DNA of 64,000 bases, taken from Pseudoalteromonas byunsanensis. GTDB taxonomy: Bacteria > Pseudomonadota > Gammaproteobacteria > Enterobacterales > Alteromonadaceae. Shown piece by piece: positions 34,207 through 43,223 of the stretch. The notes under the pieces were generated by a model that did not search any database, was not told where the DNA came from, and was given only the letters and a program-made list of their open reading frames with translations. A program made the position numbers and the translations under genes. The stretch lies in NCBI RefSeq assembly GCF_001854475.1, contig NZ_MNAN01000035.1, forward strand, positions 95,460 through 159,459, in the 5' to 3' direction. Each line of letters opens with the position of its first letter. Position 1 is the first letter of the stretch.

Positions 34207-34575
34207 TTAAAATGTGTGTTTACTGATTTTAACGATCAAAACTAACCAAGCGGCAATAAAGCATAAGCCACCTATTGGCGTGATAGCTCCTAACCATTTA
34301 TACCCTGTTAGCGCAAGTAAGTATAAACTACCGCTAAAAAGCATAATACCCGCTATTAACAACCAACCTGATAAACCGACCTTAACACCCCATTTTAATA
34401 ATAAGGCGACCGCTATCAACGCCAAACCATGGGTCATTTGGTAATCGCTAGCCGTTTTAAAGATACTCAAAGCATAATCATCCAAATGACGCTTTAGACC
34501 GTGCGCGGCAAAAGCACCAAGCATGACTGACAACATACAAAAGCTGCTGCCAGCTAAGAGGAATACTTTAATCAT
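34207..34575 (-). CDS. ygdD: DUF423 inner membrane protein (YgdD-like)
   Basis: A 122-residue membrane protein with four hydrophobic segments and the family pattern LGAFAAHGLKRHL after the first helix, then TASDYQMTHGLALI and the closing ITPIGGLCFIAAWLVLI. The function of DUF423 is not known. The open frame is longer (to 34686), but the ATG at 34575 begins the family N-terminus MIKVFLLAG and has GGGAAC about 8 bases upstream. It overlaps the end of the hydrolase gene by 8 bp. Its place between gcvA and rlmM is conserved with E. coli. Confidence 0.88.
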   Translation of the reverse strand: MIKVFLLAGSSFCMLSVMLGAFAAHGLKRHLDDYALSIFKTASDYQMTHGLALIAVALLLKWGVKVGLSGWLLIAGIMLFSGSLYLLALTGYKWLGAITPIGGLCFIAAWLVLIVKISKHTF

Positions 34576-35197
34576 TGGCATGTTCCCGCATAAATTCAGT
34601 AGCCTGCTTAGCCGCTTCAAGTAAATGCTCAGCTTCACTGTAACCGCTTTTTTTACGAGGCTTAAGTGAGTGGTCACCATCTTCAAAAAAGATGAATTCT
34701 GGAGATTTATCCAGTTTCATCTGCGCTAGCTCAATTTGATTACCAAAGGTATCACGCTCTCCTTGTAAGACTAAAAATGGGCAAGGGATATCCGAAAAAT
34801 GATCAATTCTCAATTTCTCGGGTTTACCTGGTGGATGAAATGGATAACCCATGGCAATCACACCTTTTATTGGATATTTCCCTTGAGTAGCTAACATTGA
34901 AGCCATTCTTCCTCCCATTGATTTCCCCCCAATAAATAGCGGAAGTTGTTTGTTCGCTTGTTCTAACTGATTGGCAAAGCAGGCTAACAATTTTGGGGCT
35001 CTATCTGGTGGGCGACGTTTACCTTGTGCTTTAGCTTGTTGCATGTATTCAAAATCAAACAGGCCAACTAAAATGCCAAGCTCACTCAAATGTTGTGCGA
35101 TAGTTTGCATAAATGGCGAGTCGCTGCCAGCCCCCGCACCATGGGCAAAAATAAACTGAGCGACGGGTTTGTTTGGTTTGAACCACTGTATTGTCAT
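34568..35197 (-). CDS. alpha/beta-hydrolase family protein
   Basis: A 209-residue cytoplasmic alpha/beta-hydrolase of the KANL3/Tex30 type. The oxyanion loop is FAHGAGAGSDS at 18-27, the nucleophile elbow GGKSMGG with Ser93, the acid Asp149 in LQGERDTFG and the base His176 in EDGDHSL. The natural substrate is unknown. Its ATG overlaps the TAA of gcvA by one base, and its end overlaps ygdD by 8 bp, so it is fully built into the gcvA-rlmM operon even though E. coli lacks a gene at this place. Confidence 0.85.
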   Translation of the reverse strand: MTIQWFKPNKPVAQFIFAHGAGAGSDSPFMQTIAQHLSELGILVGLFDFEYMQQAKAQGKRRPPDRAPKLLACFANQLEQANKQLPLFIGGKSMGGRMASMLATQGKYPIKGVIAMGYPFHPPGKPEKLRIDHFSDIPCPFLVLQGERDTFGNQIELAQMKLDKSPEFIFFEDGDHSLKPRKKSGYSEAEHLLEAAKQATEFMREHAND

Positions 35198-36090
35198 TAC
35201 AATTGCTCTTGTTCTACAAGACTGAGCATCCAGTCTCTAAATGATACGATTTTACCTAATTCCGCTTGCGATTCACGCAGCACTAAGTAGTAGGCGTTTT
35301 TACTCTCTAGAACGTGGTTAAAGGGAATAATCAAACGTCCGGAGTCTAAATCAGGCTTTGCCAATACACTATTACCCAACGCCACCCCCTGACCATGCAC
35401 CGCAGCTTGCAGCACCATTGATGAGTGGCTAAAGATTGGCCCCTGATTCACCTGTACATTTCTAACTCCCGCTGTTTTCATCCACGCCTTCCAGGCCTTT
35501 CTTGAGGTGTCATGAAGTAAAGTATGATGAGACAAATCACTGGGTTGATCTAGTGGCTTAGGACCATTGAGTAACAATGGACTACATAATGGTACTAAGT
35601 ACTCCGTATGTAACTTATGAGTTTGTACGCTACTCCAATGCCCACGGCCATAGTAAATTGCCACGTCAACATCATCAGTTAGGGAATTTTCATCATGATC
35701 CTGCGCTTTGATCCGCACATCGATCTCTGGATGAAGTTCATTAAACTGGCTAAGCCTTGGTACCAACCATTGAATCGCAAAACTGGGCGTTAAACTGACC
35801 GTCAACGACCCCTTAGCGCCGCGAGCTAATAGTTTTTCAGTGGCATCAATCAACTGAGAGAAAATTTCTTTAATATCTAGAAAATAGCCCTGCCCTTCCT
35901 CAGTTAGCAATAGTGAGCGGTTCTTACGAAGGAATAACTTTAGTCCCAAATGTTCTTCTAATATTTTAATTTGGTGACTAACCGCAGCTTGTGTAACGTA
36001 TAGCTCTTCTGCAGCTTTAGTGAAGCTCAAATGCCTGGCAGCTGCTTCGAACGCTTTAAGCGCATTCAATGGAGGAACTCTTCTGGACAT
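35197..36090 (-). CDS. gcvA: LysR-family regulator GcvA
   Basis: Glycine-cleavage regulator. The 297-residue protein has the LysR helix-turn-helix at about 1-65 (LNALKAFEAAARHLSFTKAA, ELYVTQAAVSHQIK) and an effector-binding domain from about 92. RVPPLNALKAFEAAARHLSF is the typical GcvA opening. In E. coli GcvA activates gcvTHP and is followed by ygdD and rlmM, the same genes found downstream here. The gcv operon itself is not in this window. The start at 36090 is near the family start; the ribosome site is weak. Confidence 0.9.
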   Translation of the reverse strand: MSRRVPPLNALKAFEAAARHLSFTKAAEELYVTQAAVSHQIKILEEHLGLKLFLRKNRSLLLTEEGQGYFLDIKEIFSQLIDATEKLLARGAKGSLTVSLTPSFAIQWLVPRLSQFNELHPEIDVRIKAQDHDENSLTDDVDVAIYYGRGHWSSVQTHKLHTEYLVPLCSPLLLNGPKPLDQPSDLSHHTLLHDTSRKAWKAWMKTAGVRNVQVNQGPIFSHSSMVLQAAVHGQGVALGNSVLAKPDLDSGRLIIPFNHVLESKNAYYLVLRESQAELGKIVSFRDWMLSLVEQEQL

Positions 36091-36152
36091 AGCTAAAATG
36101 CCTTACACGTTAAGCCATCACGGCCCAGCAGATGCTGGGCTACCTGTTTGGG

Positions 36153-37007
36153 TTATAAGTCACTAGCACTGGTATCAAGTGCAGGGAAGCTCTTGACCAG
36201 TTCATCGACCGCTTTCATTTGCTGTAAGTAGCCTTCCAGCTTAGCCAATGGCAAAGCACAAGGCCCATCGCATTTAGCTTCATTTGGATTCGGATGAGCC
36301 TCAATAAATAGCCCAGCCAAACCAAGTGCCATACCACTGCGGGCCAGCTCAGCGGCCTGAGCTCGACGTCCATCAGCTGAATCACTACGTCCCCCCGGAC
36401 GCTGCAAAGCGTGGGTGGCATCAAAAATCACCGGTGCCATATGTTTCATATCATCCATGCCCAACATATCGACGACTAAGTTGTTGTAGCCGAAACTGCT
36501 GCCTCGTTCGCACAAAATAACCCGTTCATTCCCAGCTTCTTTGATTTTCTTTAAAATGTGGCGCATCTCATGAGGTGCTAGGAATTGTGGCTTCTTAACG
36601 TTGATCACCGCGCCAGTTTTTGCCATTGCCACGACTAAATCTGTTTGACGTGCCAAAAACGCTGGTAACTGTATGATATCCGCTACTTCTGAAACAGGCT
36701 GCGCTTGGAATGGCTCATGCACATCTGTGATGATTGGAACATTAAAAGTCTGTTTGATCTCCGCAAAGATTTTTAGACCTTCGTCCATCCCCGGACCACG
36801 GTATGAGCTGATAGATGAGCGGTTTGCTTTATCAAAAGACGCCTTAAAAACATAAGGAATGTTTAGCTTCTGCGTTACTTCAACATAGTGCTCAGCAATG
36901 CGCATCGCTAAGTCACGCGACTCCAGTACGTTCATCCCACCAAACAAAACAAACGGTTTATCGTTTGCGATTTCTATGTTAGCCAGACTGATCGTTTGTG
37001 TATTCAT
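36153..37007 (-). CDS. kdsA: 3-deoxy-8-phosphooctulonate (KDO-8-P) synthase KdsA
   Basis: Condenses phosphoenolpyruvate with arabinose-5-phosphate to KDO-8-phosphate for the lipopolysaccharide inner core. The 284-residue TIM-barrel protein matches E. coli KdsA in length (284) and motifs: VLFGGMNVLESRDLA, FKASFDKANRSS, TDVHEPFQ, ILCERGSSFGYNNLVVDM and DATHALQRPGG. It lies 12 bp behind a DUF819 carrier gene and belongs to the hemA-prfA-prmC-sirB2-sirB1-kdsA neighbourhood seen in E. coli. Confidence 0.97.
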   Translation of the reverse strand: MNTQTISLANIEIANDKPFVLFGGMNVLESRDLAMRIAEHYVEVTQKLNIPYVFKASFDKANRSSISSYRGPGMDEGLKIFAEIKQTFNVPIITDVHEPFQAQPVSEVADIIQLPAFLARQTDLVVAMAKTGAVINVKKPQFLAPHEMRHILKKIKEAGNERVILCERGSSFGYNNLVVDMLGMDDMKHMAPVIFDATHALQRPGGRSDSADGRRAQAAELARSGMALGLAGLFIEAHPNPNEAKCDGPCALPLAKLEGYLQQMKAVDELVKSFPALDTSASDL

Positions 37008-37019
37008 ATTTCTTCCAAT

Positions 37020-38270
37020 TTAACTGCCAATGATACGCAGCAACTGTCCACAGAGCCACGCCATATACGTACCTAGCGCATAACCAAGTACTGCTAATAA
37101 TACCCCCACCGGAGCCAATGCGGGGTGAAATGCTGATGCCACAACTGGCGCAGAAGCGGCCCCACCAATGTTTGCTTTGCTACCCACTGCGACGTAAAAC
37201 ACTGGCGCTTTAATGAGCTTTGCTACCAAGAATAATAGTCCAATATGGATCGCCATCCAAATAACACCAATGATCATATACTTAGGAGCTTCAACAATTT
37301 TAGTTATATCCATATGCAAACCAATGGTAGCAATTAAGATATACAGAAAGCTCGCGCCTACCTTTGAAGCGCCCACGGCTTCATATTGACGTGCTCTGGT
37401 AAATGAAAGCGCCAAGCCTATGCTAGTTACTAAAACAATGATCCAGAATAGTTTACTGTGTAAAGAGAACTTTTTCAGACCTGGGTAATATTCAACAAAC
37501 AAAGGCACCAATATATCTGCGGCAAAGTGGGCAAGCCCCGTTGCTCCAAATGCCAAAGCTAGCATGATCATGAGATCACTAAGCTCAGGTTTTCGCGCAT
37601 GCTGAGCTTCAAACTTCTGAACTTTATCAATTAACCGATCAATTGAACGGGTATCAGCACCCGTTCTTTCATCTATCTCTTTATGTTTTGCGGCGAGCAT
37701 TAACAAAGCGGCCATCCACAAATTGGCAACCACAATATCAACTGTCACCATCACTGTGAAAATCTCTCCACCAGCACCATATATCTCTTTCATGGCGAGC
37801 ATATTAGCGCCCCCACCAATCCAACTTCCAGCTAAAGCTGCCATACCGCGCCACAATGCCTCGGGTCCAGCTACGCCAAGTAATTCAGGCATGATACTTG
37901 CGACAATAAGTAAGGCAATAGGCCCGCCGATAACTACCCCTATGGTACCTGTCAAAAACATAATGATGGCTTTTTTACCCAAACCAAAAATAGCTTTGAG
38001 ATCAATGCTAAGTGTTAGCAATACCAAGCATGCGGGTAATAAAAAGTATTTAGCAACGGTGTAAACATCATTGTTGTTGCCATCGACGATACCAAAGGTG
38101 TTAAGTAATGATGGCAAAAAATAGCACATTAATAAGGCGGGTACGTACTTATAAAACTTGGCCCAAAAGCCCTGCTTTAAATTTGATGTATAAAACACAA
38201 ATCCAAGAATGAGCGCAAGTAGGCCCAAAATAACGGCATTATTTGTGATTAAAGCTGAACCTTCTTCCAT
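37020..38270 (-). CDS. DUF819-family membrane protein
   Basis: A 416-residue integral membrane protein with about ten hydrophobic segments in two halves, as in secondary carriers. The family signature GSWIGGGANMLAMKEIYG lies in the middle and the second half carries SKANIGGAASAPVVASAF, a repeat-like counterpart. DUF819 (YjcL-like) proteins have no settled substrate. The gene lies 23 bp downstream of sirB1 and 12 bp upstream of kdsA on the same strand, where E. coli has no gene, so it is an insertion into this conserved cluster. Confidence 0.85.
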   Translation of the reverse strand: MEEGSALITNNAVILGLLALILGFVFYTSNLKQGFWAKFYKYVPALLMCYFLPSLLNTFGIVDGNNNDVYTVAKYFLLPACLVLLTLSIDLKAIFGLGKKAIIMFLTGTIGVVIGGPIALLIVASIMPELLGVAGPEALWRGMAALAGSWIGGGANMLAMKEIYGAGGEIFTVMVTVDIVVANLWMAALLMLAAKHKEIDERTGADTRSIDRLIDKVQKFEAQHARKPELSDLMIMLALAFGATGLAHFAADILVPLFVEYYPGLKKFSLHSKLFWIIVLVTSIGLALSFTRARQYEAVGASKVGASFLYILIATIGLHMDITKIVEAPKYMIIGVIWMAIHIGLLFLVAKLIKAPVFYVAVGSKANIGGAASAPVVASAFHPALAPVGVLLAVLGYALGTYMAWLCGQLLRIIGS

Positions 38271-38293
38271 AGCAGCCCTCGTTATTAATTTTT

Positions 38294-39103
38294 TTAGTGG
38301 AGTATGTTGTTATGATCGGCAAGTTCTGCGATTTGGTGCTGAATAATCTCTATGGTTGGATCATCTGGGCACTCGTCAACAAAGAATTGTAGATCTTCCT
38401 TTGCCATTTTTGGGCAATTCAGTTGGTTGAGTAAATAACCTCTATCGCGGCGTTCGTAAGGATCATCACCTATCAAATCCATCAATAACTCAACACAACT
38501 TAATGCATGACTAAACTTATCCGCGGCAATAAAGGCCCACTTTTGTTGTGCTAGATAGAGCTTAACGACTTCATCTCCCATCACAAGTTCTAATGGTTCT
38601 TCATTCTTATCCGCTTCGGTTTCATTTTCAGGTACAATATACCAGTTTTGCTGCCCATTACTTGGGTCAACCAGATAGCCTTCATCATTGCTTATAGCAA
38701 CATGAATCACGACCTCGCCCTCACTTAAAGCTAAATTCGCATCAAACTCAGCACGTTGTAAGAGATAACTGAGTATCATGGCGAGCGCCGTAGGAGAGCC
38801 ACTGCGCATGTTAAGTACGTAACATACACTGTTGAGCGCATATTCAGGAATATTTTGATCACTGCCACTAAATAACCAAACAGTATAAAAGGCATCTAAT
38901 AATTTATCTAAACGCTCATGTTGGTGCGAGTATTGGGCACAAATTTTATCTACCAGCAATTCTAACTCTGATAGCTGACAAAAGCTGGTTTCTAGCTTGG
39001 CTTGCGCATCCCAATGCCTCTCCGCCTTTATACAGCGAAATAGCGGATCCTGAGGTATGTAATCTGTACTACCGTCTTGTTCTTCGAACCAGATATCAGT
39101 CAT
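38294..39103 (-). CDS. sirB1: SirB1-family protein (transglutaminase-like and TPR)
   Basis: A 269-residue cytoplasmic protein related to E. coli YchA/SirB1. The N-terminal transglutaminase-like region shows NSVCYVLNMRSGSPTALAMI, with the conserved GxP(T/I)xLA pattern, followed by VIHVAISNDEGYLVDPSNG. The C-terminal 70 residues form TPR-like helices. The catalytic Cys of true transglutaminases is not evident at the expected place, so enzymatic activity is doubtful. The neighbouring sirB2, prmC, prfA and kdsA confirm the assignment. A terminator at 39252-39280 lies just upstream, so it probably has its own promoter. Confidence 0.85.
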   Translation of the reverse strand: MTDIWFEEQDGSTDYIPQDPLFRCIKAERHWDAQAKLETSFCQLSELELLVDKICAQYSHQHERLDKLLDAFYTVWLFSGSDQNIPEYALNSVCYVLNMRSGSPTALAMILSYLLQRAEFDANLALSEGEVVIHVAISNDEGYLVDPSNGQQNWYIVPENETEADKNEEPLELVMGDEVVKLYLAQQKWAFIAADKFSHALSCVELLMDLIGDDPYERRDRGYLLNQLNCPKMAKEDLQFFVDECPDDPTIEIIQHQIAELADHNNILH

Positions 39104-39251
39104 ATATACCGAGTTAACTCACAATTTCTAATAAACGAAAGTCTAGTCTACCACTTTTTGCTACAGACCCAAATAGCGATGCCATAAGCTGCATACTTTT
39201 AATTACCACAGTCGATTAGTAGTGTGTGACAACAGCTTATTGACAGAAACT

Positions 39252-39280
39252 AAAAAAAGCGCATGAAAGCGCTTTTTTAA
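39252..39280. terminator. bidirectional terminator after sirB2
   Basis: AAAAAAAGCGC ATGAAA GCGCTTTTTT, symmetric for both strands. It lies between sirB2 and sirB1 and would separate the hemA-sirB2 transcript from the sirB1-DUF819-kdsA transcript. Confidence 0.85.
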
Positions 39281-39301
39281 CACAAACCTGTGGCGTTTAG
39301 A

Positions 39302-39676
39302 TTACAAAATAAATGCTGATTTTGTGCCTGCTAAATAGCCTATACCCAACAGCGAAATTGTAACCCCTACAAAAGTCGCTATTTGCGTTTTTTTGCTTTT
39401 AGATTTTGCACCTATCACACCAAGCGCAATGTAAGCGATGACCAGTACTATCTTTTCTAGCAACCAAGGTTGCCCGAAAGGGTTAATACTACCAACCACT
39501 AACAGAGCTATTGCCGACACCAATAACAGCGTATCAACACTATGACTGACAATAAAAACTCCTTTGTTAGCTGCTAACTTGCCACTGGCAAAACGAGAAA
39601 AAGCACGGGTGTAAAATAATAAAATGCTGAGCACAACGAACAGCATGTGCGTGTGTTTTAGTGCTATATAATCCAT
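39302..39676 (-). CDS. sirB2: SirB2-family membrane protein
   Basis: A 124-residue inner-membrane protein with four hydrophobic segments, opening with YIALKHTHMLFVVLSILLFYTRA and containing SHSVDTLLLVSAIALLV, which are typical of SirB2/YchQ. The biochemical role of the family is not established. It lies 14 bp downstream of the HD-GYP regulator gene and ends just before a strong terminator. In E. coli sirB2 follows prmC directly; here the HD-GYP gene lies between them. Confidence 0.9.
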   Translation of the reverse strand: MDYIALKHTHMLFVVLSILLFYTRAFSRFASGKLAANKGVFIVSHSVDTLLLVSAIALLVVGSINPFGQPWLLEKIVLVIAYIALGVIGAKSKSKKTQIATFVGVTISLLGIGYLAGTKSAFIL

Positions 39677-39690
39677 ATTTACTCTTTTAG

Positions 39691-41241
39691 TTAATGTTGT
39701 TTGTCTGGAAAATGAGCCAAAATGGCCTCTACATCATCAATATGCTCATTCAAAATATCAACCAAGCTAGGGTCAAAGTGTTTGCCCTTTTGGTTGTTGA
39801 TCTCAGCCAATGCCTGTTCTTTGCTCCAAGGTTCTTTATAACAGCGCTTGTGACGCAATGCATCATACACATCTGCTAGTGCCACAATGCGACCAAAAAT
39901 ATGAATATCTTCGCCTTTTTTCCCTTCTGGATAGCCGGTGCCATCCCACTTTTCATGATGCTCTTTGGCGATAACCGCACCCGCATTGACGATTTCTCTT
40001 CTTGAGTCCTGCAAAATTCGATAGCCTTTGGTAGTATGTGACTTCATCACGTCCCACTCTTCTTCGTTGAGCTTGCCAGGCTTATTAAGAATGGCATCAG
40101 GGATCCCAACCTTACCAACATCATGTAATGGCGACGCCATTCTCAGTAACTCCACATCGTGATGACTTAAACCGCTATGACTGCCGAACAGTTCACACAT
40201 GTATGCAACGCGCTTAACATGATTGCCCGTTTCTGTAGAGCGCTGTTCAAGTGCTTCACTTAAGCGATACACGAGTTCCTGCTGAGTGCTCTCAATTTCC
40301 GCTTGTAATTGCACATTTTCATATGCCAGTTGTACATTTTGCGAGAATATTTTTATTAGGTGCTTTTGAGTATCGGTCAAGTATTCAGGTATCCCCGACA
40401 CAAAGAGCATAGAACTATGGTTGTACTCACTAGAACAGTATGCAAATAAGTAATTGTTTTTATATACAATACCTTTTTCACTAAGCGCTTGATTACAAGC
40501 ATCAAGCTGCTCAGATGTTAAGACCTCTGTAATGGGTTTCCCCTCACAGCGCTCAAATTCACCGCGCCCTGTAAACACCACCAGCTGATCACTCTTTCTA
40601 CTGCTTAAATTGCTGGCCACCAATGACGTGGCATACATCGCCTCATCTACGGTGCCAAGTAAAGACGTCAGCTGCTGCATGACGCCTTGAATAAAGTGTT
40701 CAATTGAATGAGTTGCAAATATATCCCTTGATGCGCAAATAATTTTTTCTAAACCCTGACGGGACTGCTCAATAGCAAGAATATCTCGATATGAACGAAG
40801 GCTCGACATCACCACAGTGAAAAGTTTTTGTGCAGTCAATTCGGTTTTAGATTTGTAATCATTGATATCGTAGTTGACGATAACTTGACGTTCAGGAGCT
40901 TGGCCCGGTTGTCCTGTTCTTAGAATAATACGAATATGGTTATTCTTCGCTTCTTCACGAATAAACTTAGCTACTTGTAACCCCGCATCATCAGTTTCCA
41001 TAACCACATCAAGTAGCACAATGGCTGCATCCGGGTGTTCACTGATGACTTTACGCGCTTCTTCCCCAGAATAGGCGCTCAAAAACTCTAAGCGTTTTTT
41101 TTGAAATTCAAAGTCACTCAAAGCCAACTTGGTCACAGCATGGACTTCTGGTTCATCGTCAACGATGATCACTTTCCATTTGCCACTATGCTCTGGCTCA
41201 ATGACTTCACTCGGTTCATCAGAAAACAAAAACTCATCCAT
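39691..41241 (-). CDS. response regulator with DUF3369 and HD-GYP domain
   Basis: A 516-residue cyclic-di-GMP signalling protein. The receiver (about 22-150) is complete: Asp28-Asp29, phospho-acceptor Asp78 and Lys130. A DUF3369-type middle region (about 160-315) is followed by an HD-GYP domain (about 325-510) with His373-Asp374 in LHDVGKVGIP, EHHEKWDGTGYP (GYP at 436-438) and the usual second metal-binding residues. It is expected to hydrolyse cyclic di-GMP when phosphorylated. It is inserted between prmC and sirB2, 32 bp and 14 bp away. Its cognate kinase is not in the window. Low cyclic di-GMP would oppose curli and biofilm formation, but that link is only inference. Confidence 0.92.
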   Translation of the reverse strand: MDEFLFSDEPSEVIEPEHSGKWKVIIVDDEPEVHAVTKLALSDFEFQKKRLEFLSAYSGEEARKVISEHPDAAIVLLDVVMETDDAGLQVAKFIREEAKNNHIRIILRTGQPGQAPERQVIVNYDINDYKSKTELTAQKLFTVVMSSLRSYRDILAIEQSRQGLEKIICASRDIFATHSIEHFIQGVMQQLTSLLGTVDEAMYATSLVASNLSSRKSDQLVVFTGRGEFERCEGKPITEVLTSEQLDACNQALSEKGIVYKNNYLFAYCSSEYNHSSMLFVSGIPEYLTDTQKHLIKIFSQNVQLAYENVQLQAEIESTQQELVYRLSEALEQRSTETGNHVKRVAYMCELFGSHSGLSHHDVELLRMASPLHDVGKVGIPDAILNKPGKLNEEEWDVMKSHTTKGYRILQDSRREIVNAGAVIAKEHHEKWDGTGYPEGKKGEDIHIFGRIVALADVYDALRHKRCYKEPWSKEQALAEINNQKGKHFDPSLVDILNEHIDDVEAILAHFPDKQH

Positions 41242-41273
41242 ACAGGGATCCTTTCAGTGCACGTCAATAGGGT

Positions 41274-42128
41274 TTACGAGGACTCACCCAGCCATTGGGC
41301 CAGAGTGACACGATCACAGCCTGCCATATCTTTAATTGTAAGTATATTGCTATAAGTCATTTGTGCAAAATACTGCTGCAATTTAACAGCTTGCCTATAG
41401 CCATGCTCAATCAGTAAATAGCCACCATAATTGAGATGTTGTATACCTTGCGCAATGATAATCTTAATATCAGCCATACCTTCATCATCGGCGACCAAAG
41501 CGCTCAAGGGTTCAAATCTTACATCCCCCTGTGACAGATGGTGATCATCATGCTCAATATACGGTGGGTTACTTACTATCAGATCAAACTTTTCATGCTT
41601 TACAGCCTGATACCAATCGCTTTGTGTAATCTTGACGTTACTAAAGCCTAATTTGTGCTGATTGCGCTTAGCAAGCGCTACGGCATCGTGAGAATAATCC
41701 AGTGCTGTAATTTCCCACGTCGGTTGCTCAGAGGCTAACGCCAGTGCAATAGCACCTGTTCCTGTCCCTAAGTCAAGAACCTTGGCATTCTCTGGTAAAT
41801 TCAAGCTCAACGCATGTTCAACAAGCGCTTCTGTATCTGGCCTTGGGATCAATGTGCTGGCGTTCACTTCCAGCGGCAAACTCCAAAACTCGCGCATACC
41901 AGTAATATGCGCAACTGGTTCTCCCTGTCGACGCCTATTAATCAAGGCTACAAATTGTGTCTGCTGTTGTTCGGAAAGTTGTGCATCTGGCCAAGCAAAA
42001 AGGTAACTGCGAGGTTTATCCAACACATAAAGTAGTAAGACTTCACAGTCTAACTTGGCACTATCTGAAGTGGTATCTAAAAGTTTAGTAGCCCAAGCAA
42101 TCGCTTGGGCAACATTGTATGTTGTCAC
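41274..42128 (-). CDS. prmC: release-factor glutamine methyltransferase PrmC
   Basis: Methylates the glutamine of the GGQ motif in release factors RF1 and RF2. The 284-residue protein has the N-terminal helical domain, the SAM motif VLDLGTGTGAIALAL at about 117-131 and the catalytic NPPY at 187-190. Size and motifs match E. coli PrmC (277). It follows prfA, its substrate gene, by 2 bp on the same strand. Confidence 0.96.
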   Translation of the reverse strand: MTTYNVAQAIAWATKLLDTTSDSAKLDCEVLLLYVLDKPRSYLFAWPDAQLSEQQQTQFVALINRRRQGEPVAHITGMREFWSLPLEVNASTLIPRPDTEALVEHALSLNLPENAKVLDLGTGTGAIALALASEQPTWEITALDYSHDAVALAKRNQHKLGFSNVKITQSDWYQAVKHEKFDLIVSNPPYIEHDDHHLSQGDVRFEPLSALVADDEGMADIKIIIAQGIQHLNYGGYLLIEHGYRQAVKLQQYFAQMTYSNILTIKDMAGCDRVTLAQWLGESS

Positions 42129-42130
42129 GC

Positions 42131-43216
42131 TTATTCTTCACCCATCGCAGCGAGTAAATCTGCCTGATGTTCTAATAATAGCGGATCTATGATGGCACTC
42201 AGATCACCTGCCACGATTTCGTTTAAGCGATATAAAGTCAGGTTGATACGGTGATCGGTAATGCGTCCTTGTGGGTAATTGTATGTACGAATACGCTCCG
42301 AACGGTCACCACTACCAACTAGATTACGACGTTCTGAAGCTTCAGCCGCTTGACGCTTCTCATCTTCTGCCTGCTGTAAGCGTGCGCCAAGTACAGACAA
42401 AGCTTTCGCTCGGTTCTTATGCTGTGAACGTTCATCCTGACACTCAACAACCACACCCGTTGGTAAGTGTGTAATACGAATCGCAGAATCTGTTTTGTTT
42501 ACGTGCTGACCACCGGCACCCGAAGCGCGGAATGTATCTATTTTTAGATCCGCAGAATTAATCTGAATAGCTTCTGCTTCTGGCACTTCAGCCATCACAG
42601 CAACAGTACATGCCGAGGTATGTACACGACCCTGAGATTCAGTTTCTGGTACACGCTGAACACGATGCGCTCCAGACTCAAACTTAAGTTTCCCGTAGAC
42701 ACCGTCGCCGCTGATATTAGCAATGATCTCTTTATAGCCACCATGTTCACCTTCATTGGCACTGATCACTTCAACTTTCCATTTTTGTGTCTCTGCATAT
42801 CGGCTGTACATGCGGAACAAGTCGCCAGCGAAAATTGCCGCTTCATCACCACCTGTACCCGCTCGGACTTCAAGAAACACGTTATTGTCATCTTTTGGAT
42901 CTTTTGGCAGCATCAACACTTGCAAGTCATCTTCAAGTTGAGCAATTGTGGCTTTAGCCTCTTTATACTCTTCCTGTGCCATTTCCCGTATATCTGGGTC
43001 TGAATCTTTGAGCATCTCTTCCGATGTCGTAACATCTTCTTGGGCTTGTTGATAAGCAGCAAACGCCTTAACGACATCTTCAAGTTCTGAATACTCTTTT
43101 GATAATGCGCGAAAACGGTTTTGATCACCGATCACTTCTGGGTCACTTAGCATCGCTTGCACTTCTTCATAGCGCTCGGCTAAGGTCTCTAACTTACGGT
43201 ATACGGACTCTTTCAT
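42131..43216 (-). CDS. prfA: peptide chain release factor 1
   Basis: Recognises UAA and UAG stop codons and releases the peptide. At 361 residues it is the usual length. The GGQ motif (ASGAGGQHVNKTDSAIRIT) and the preceding PETESQGRVHTSACTVAV segment are present. The frame stays open seven codons further to TTG 43237 inside hemA, but the ATG at 43216 begins the family N-terminus (MKESVYRKLETL) with AGGAA upstream. It starts 7 bp after the hemA stop, so hemA-prfA-prmC are co-transcribed. Confidence 0.97.
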   Translation of the reverse strand: MKESVYRKLETLAERYEEVQAMLSDPEVIGDQNRFRALSKEYSELEDVVKAFAAYQQAQEDVTTSEEMLKDSDPDIREMAQEEYKEAKATIAQLEDDLQVLMLPKDPKDDNNVFLEVRAGTGGDEAAIFAGDLFRMYSRYAETQKWKVEVISANEGEHGGYKEIIANISGDGVYGKLKFESGAHRVQRVPETESQGRVHTSACTVAVMAEVPEAEAIQINSADLKIDTFRASGAGGQHVNKTDSAIRITHLPTGVVVECQDERSQHKNRAKALSVLGARLQQAEDEKRQAAEASERRNLVGSGDRSERIRTYNYPQGRITDHRINLTLYRLNEIVAGDLSAIIDPLLLEHQADLLAAMGEE

Positions 43217-43223
43217 TAACGTC

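Noticed and set aside
34576..34686. N-terminal extension of the DUF423 protein
   Set aside because: The extension overlaps the hydrolase gene deeply and the family starts at MIKVFLLAG.
36121..36141. Hairpin GCCCAGCA GA TGCTGGGC between gcvA and kdsA as a terminator
   Set aside because: The stem is perfect but no T-run follows on either strand, so termination is not supported.
38294..39103. SirB1 as an active transglutaminase or protease
   Set aside because: The expected catalytic cysteine is not evident, so only the family name is given.
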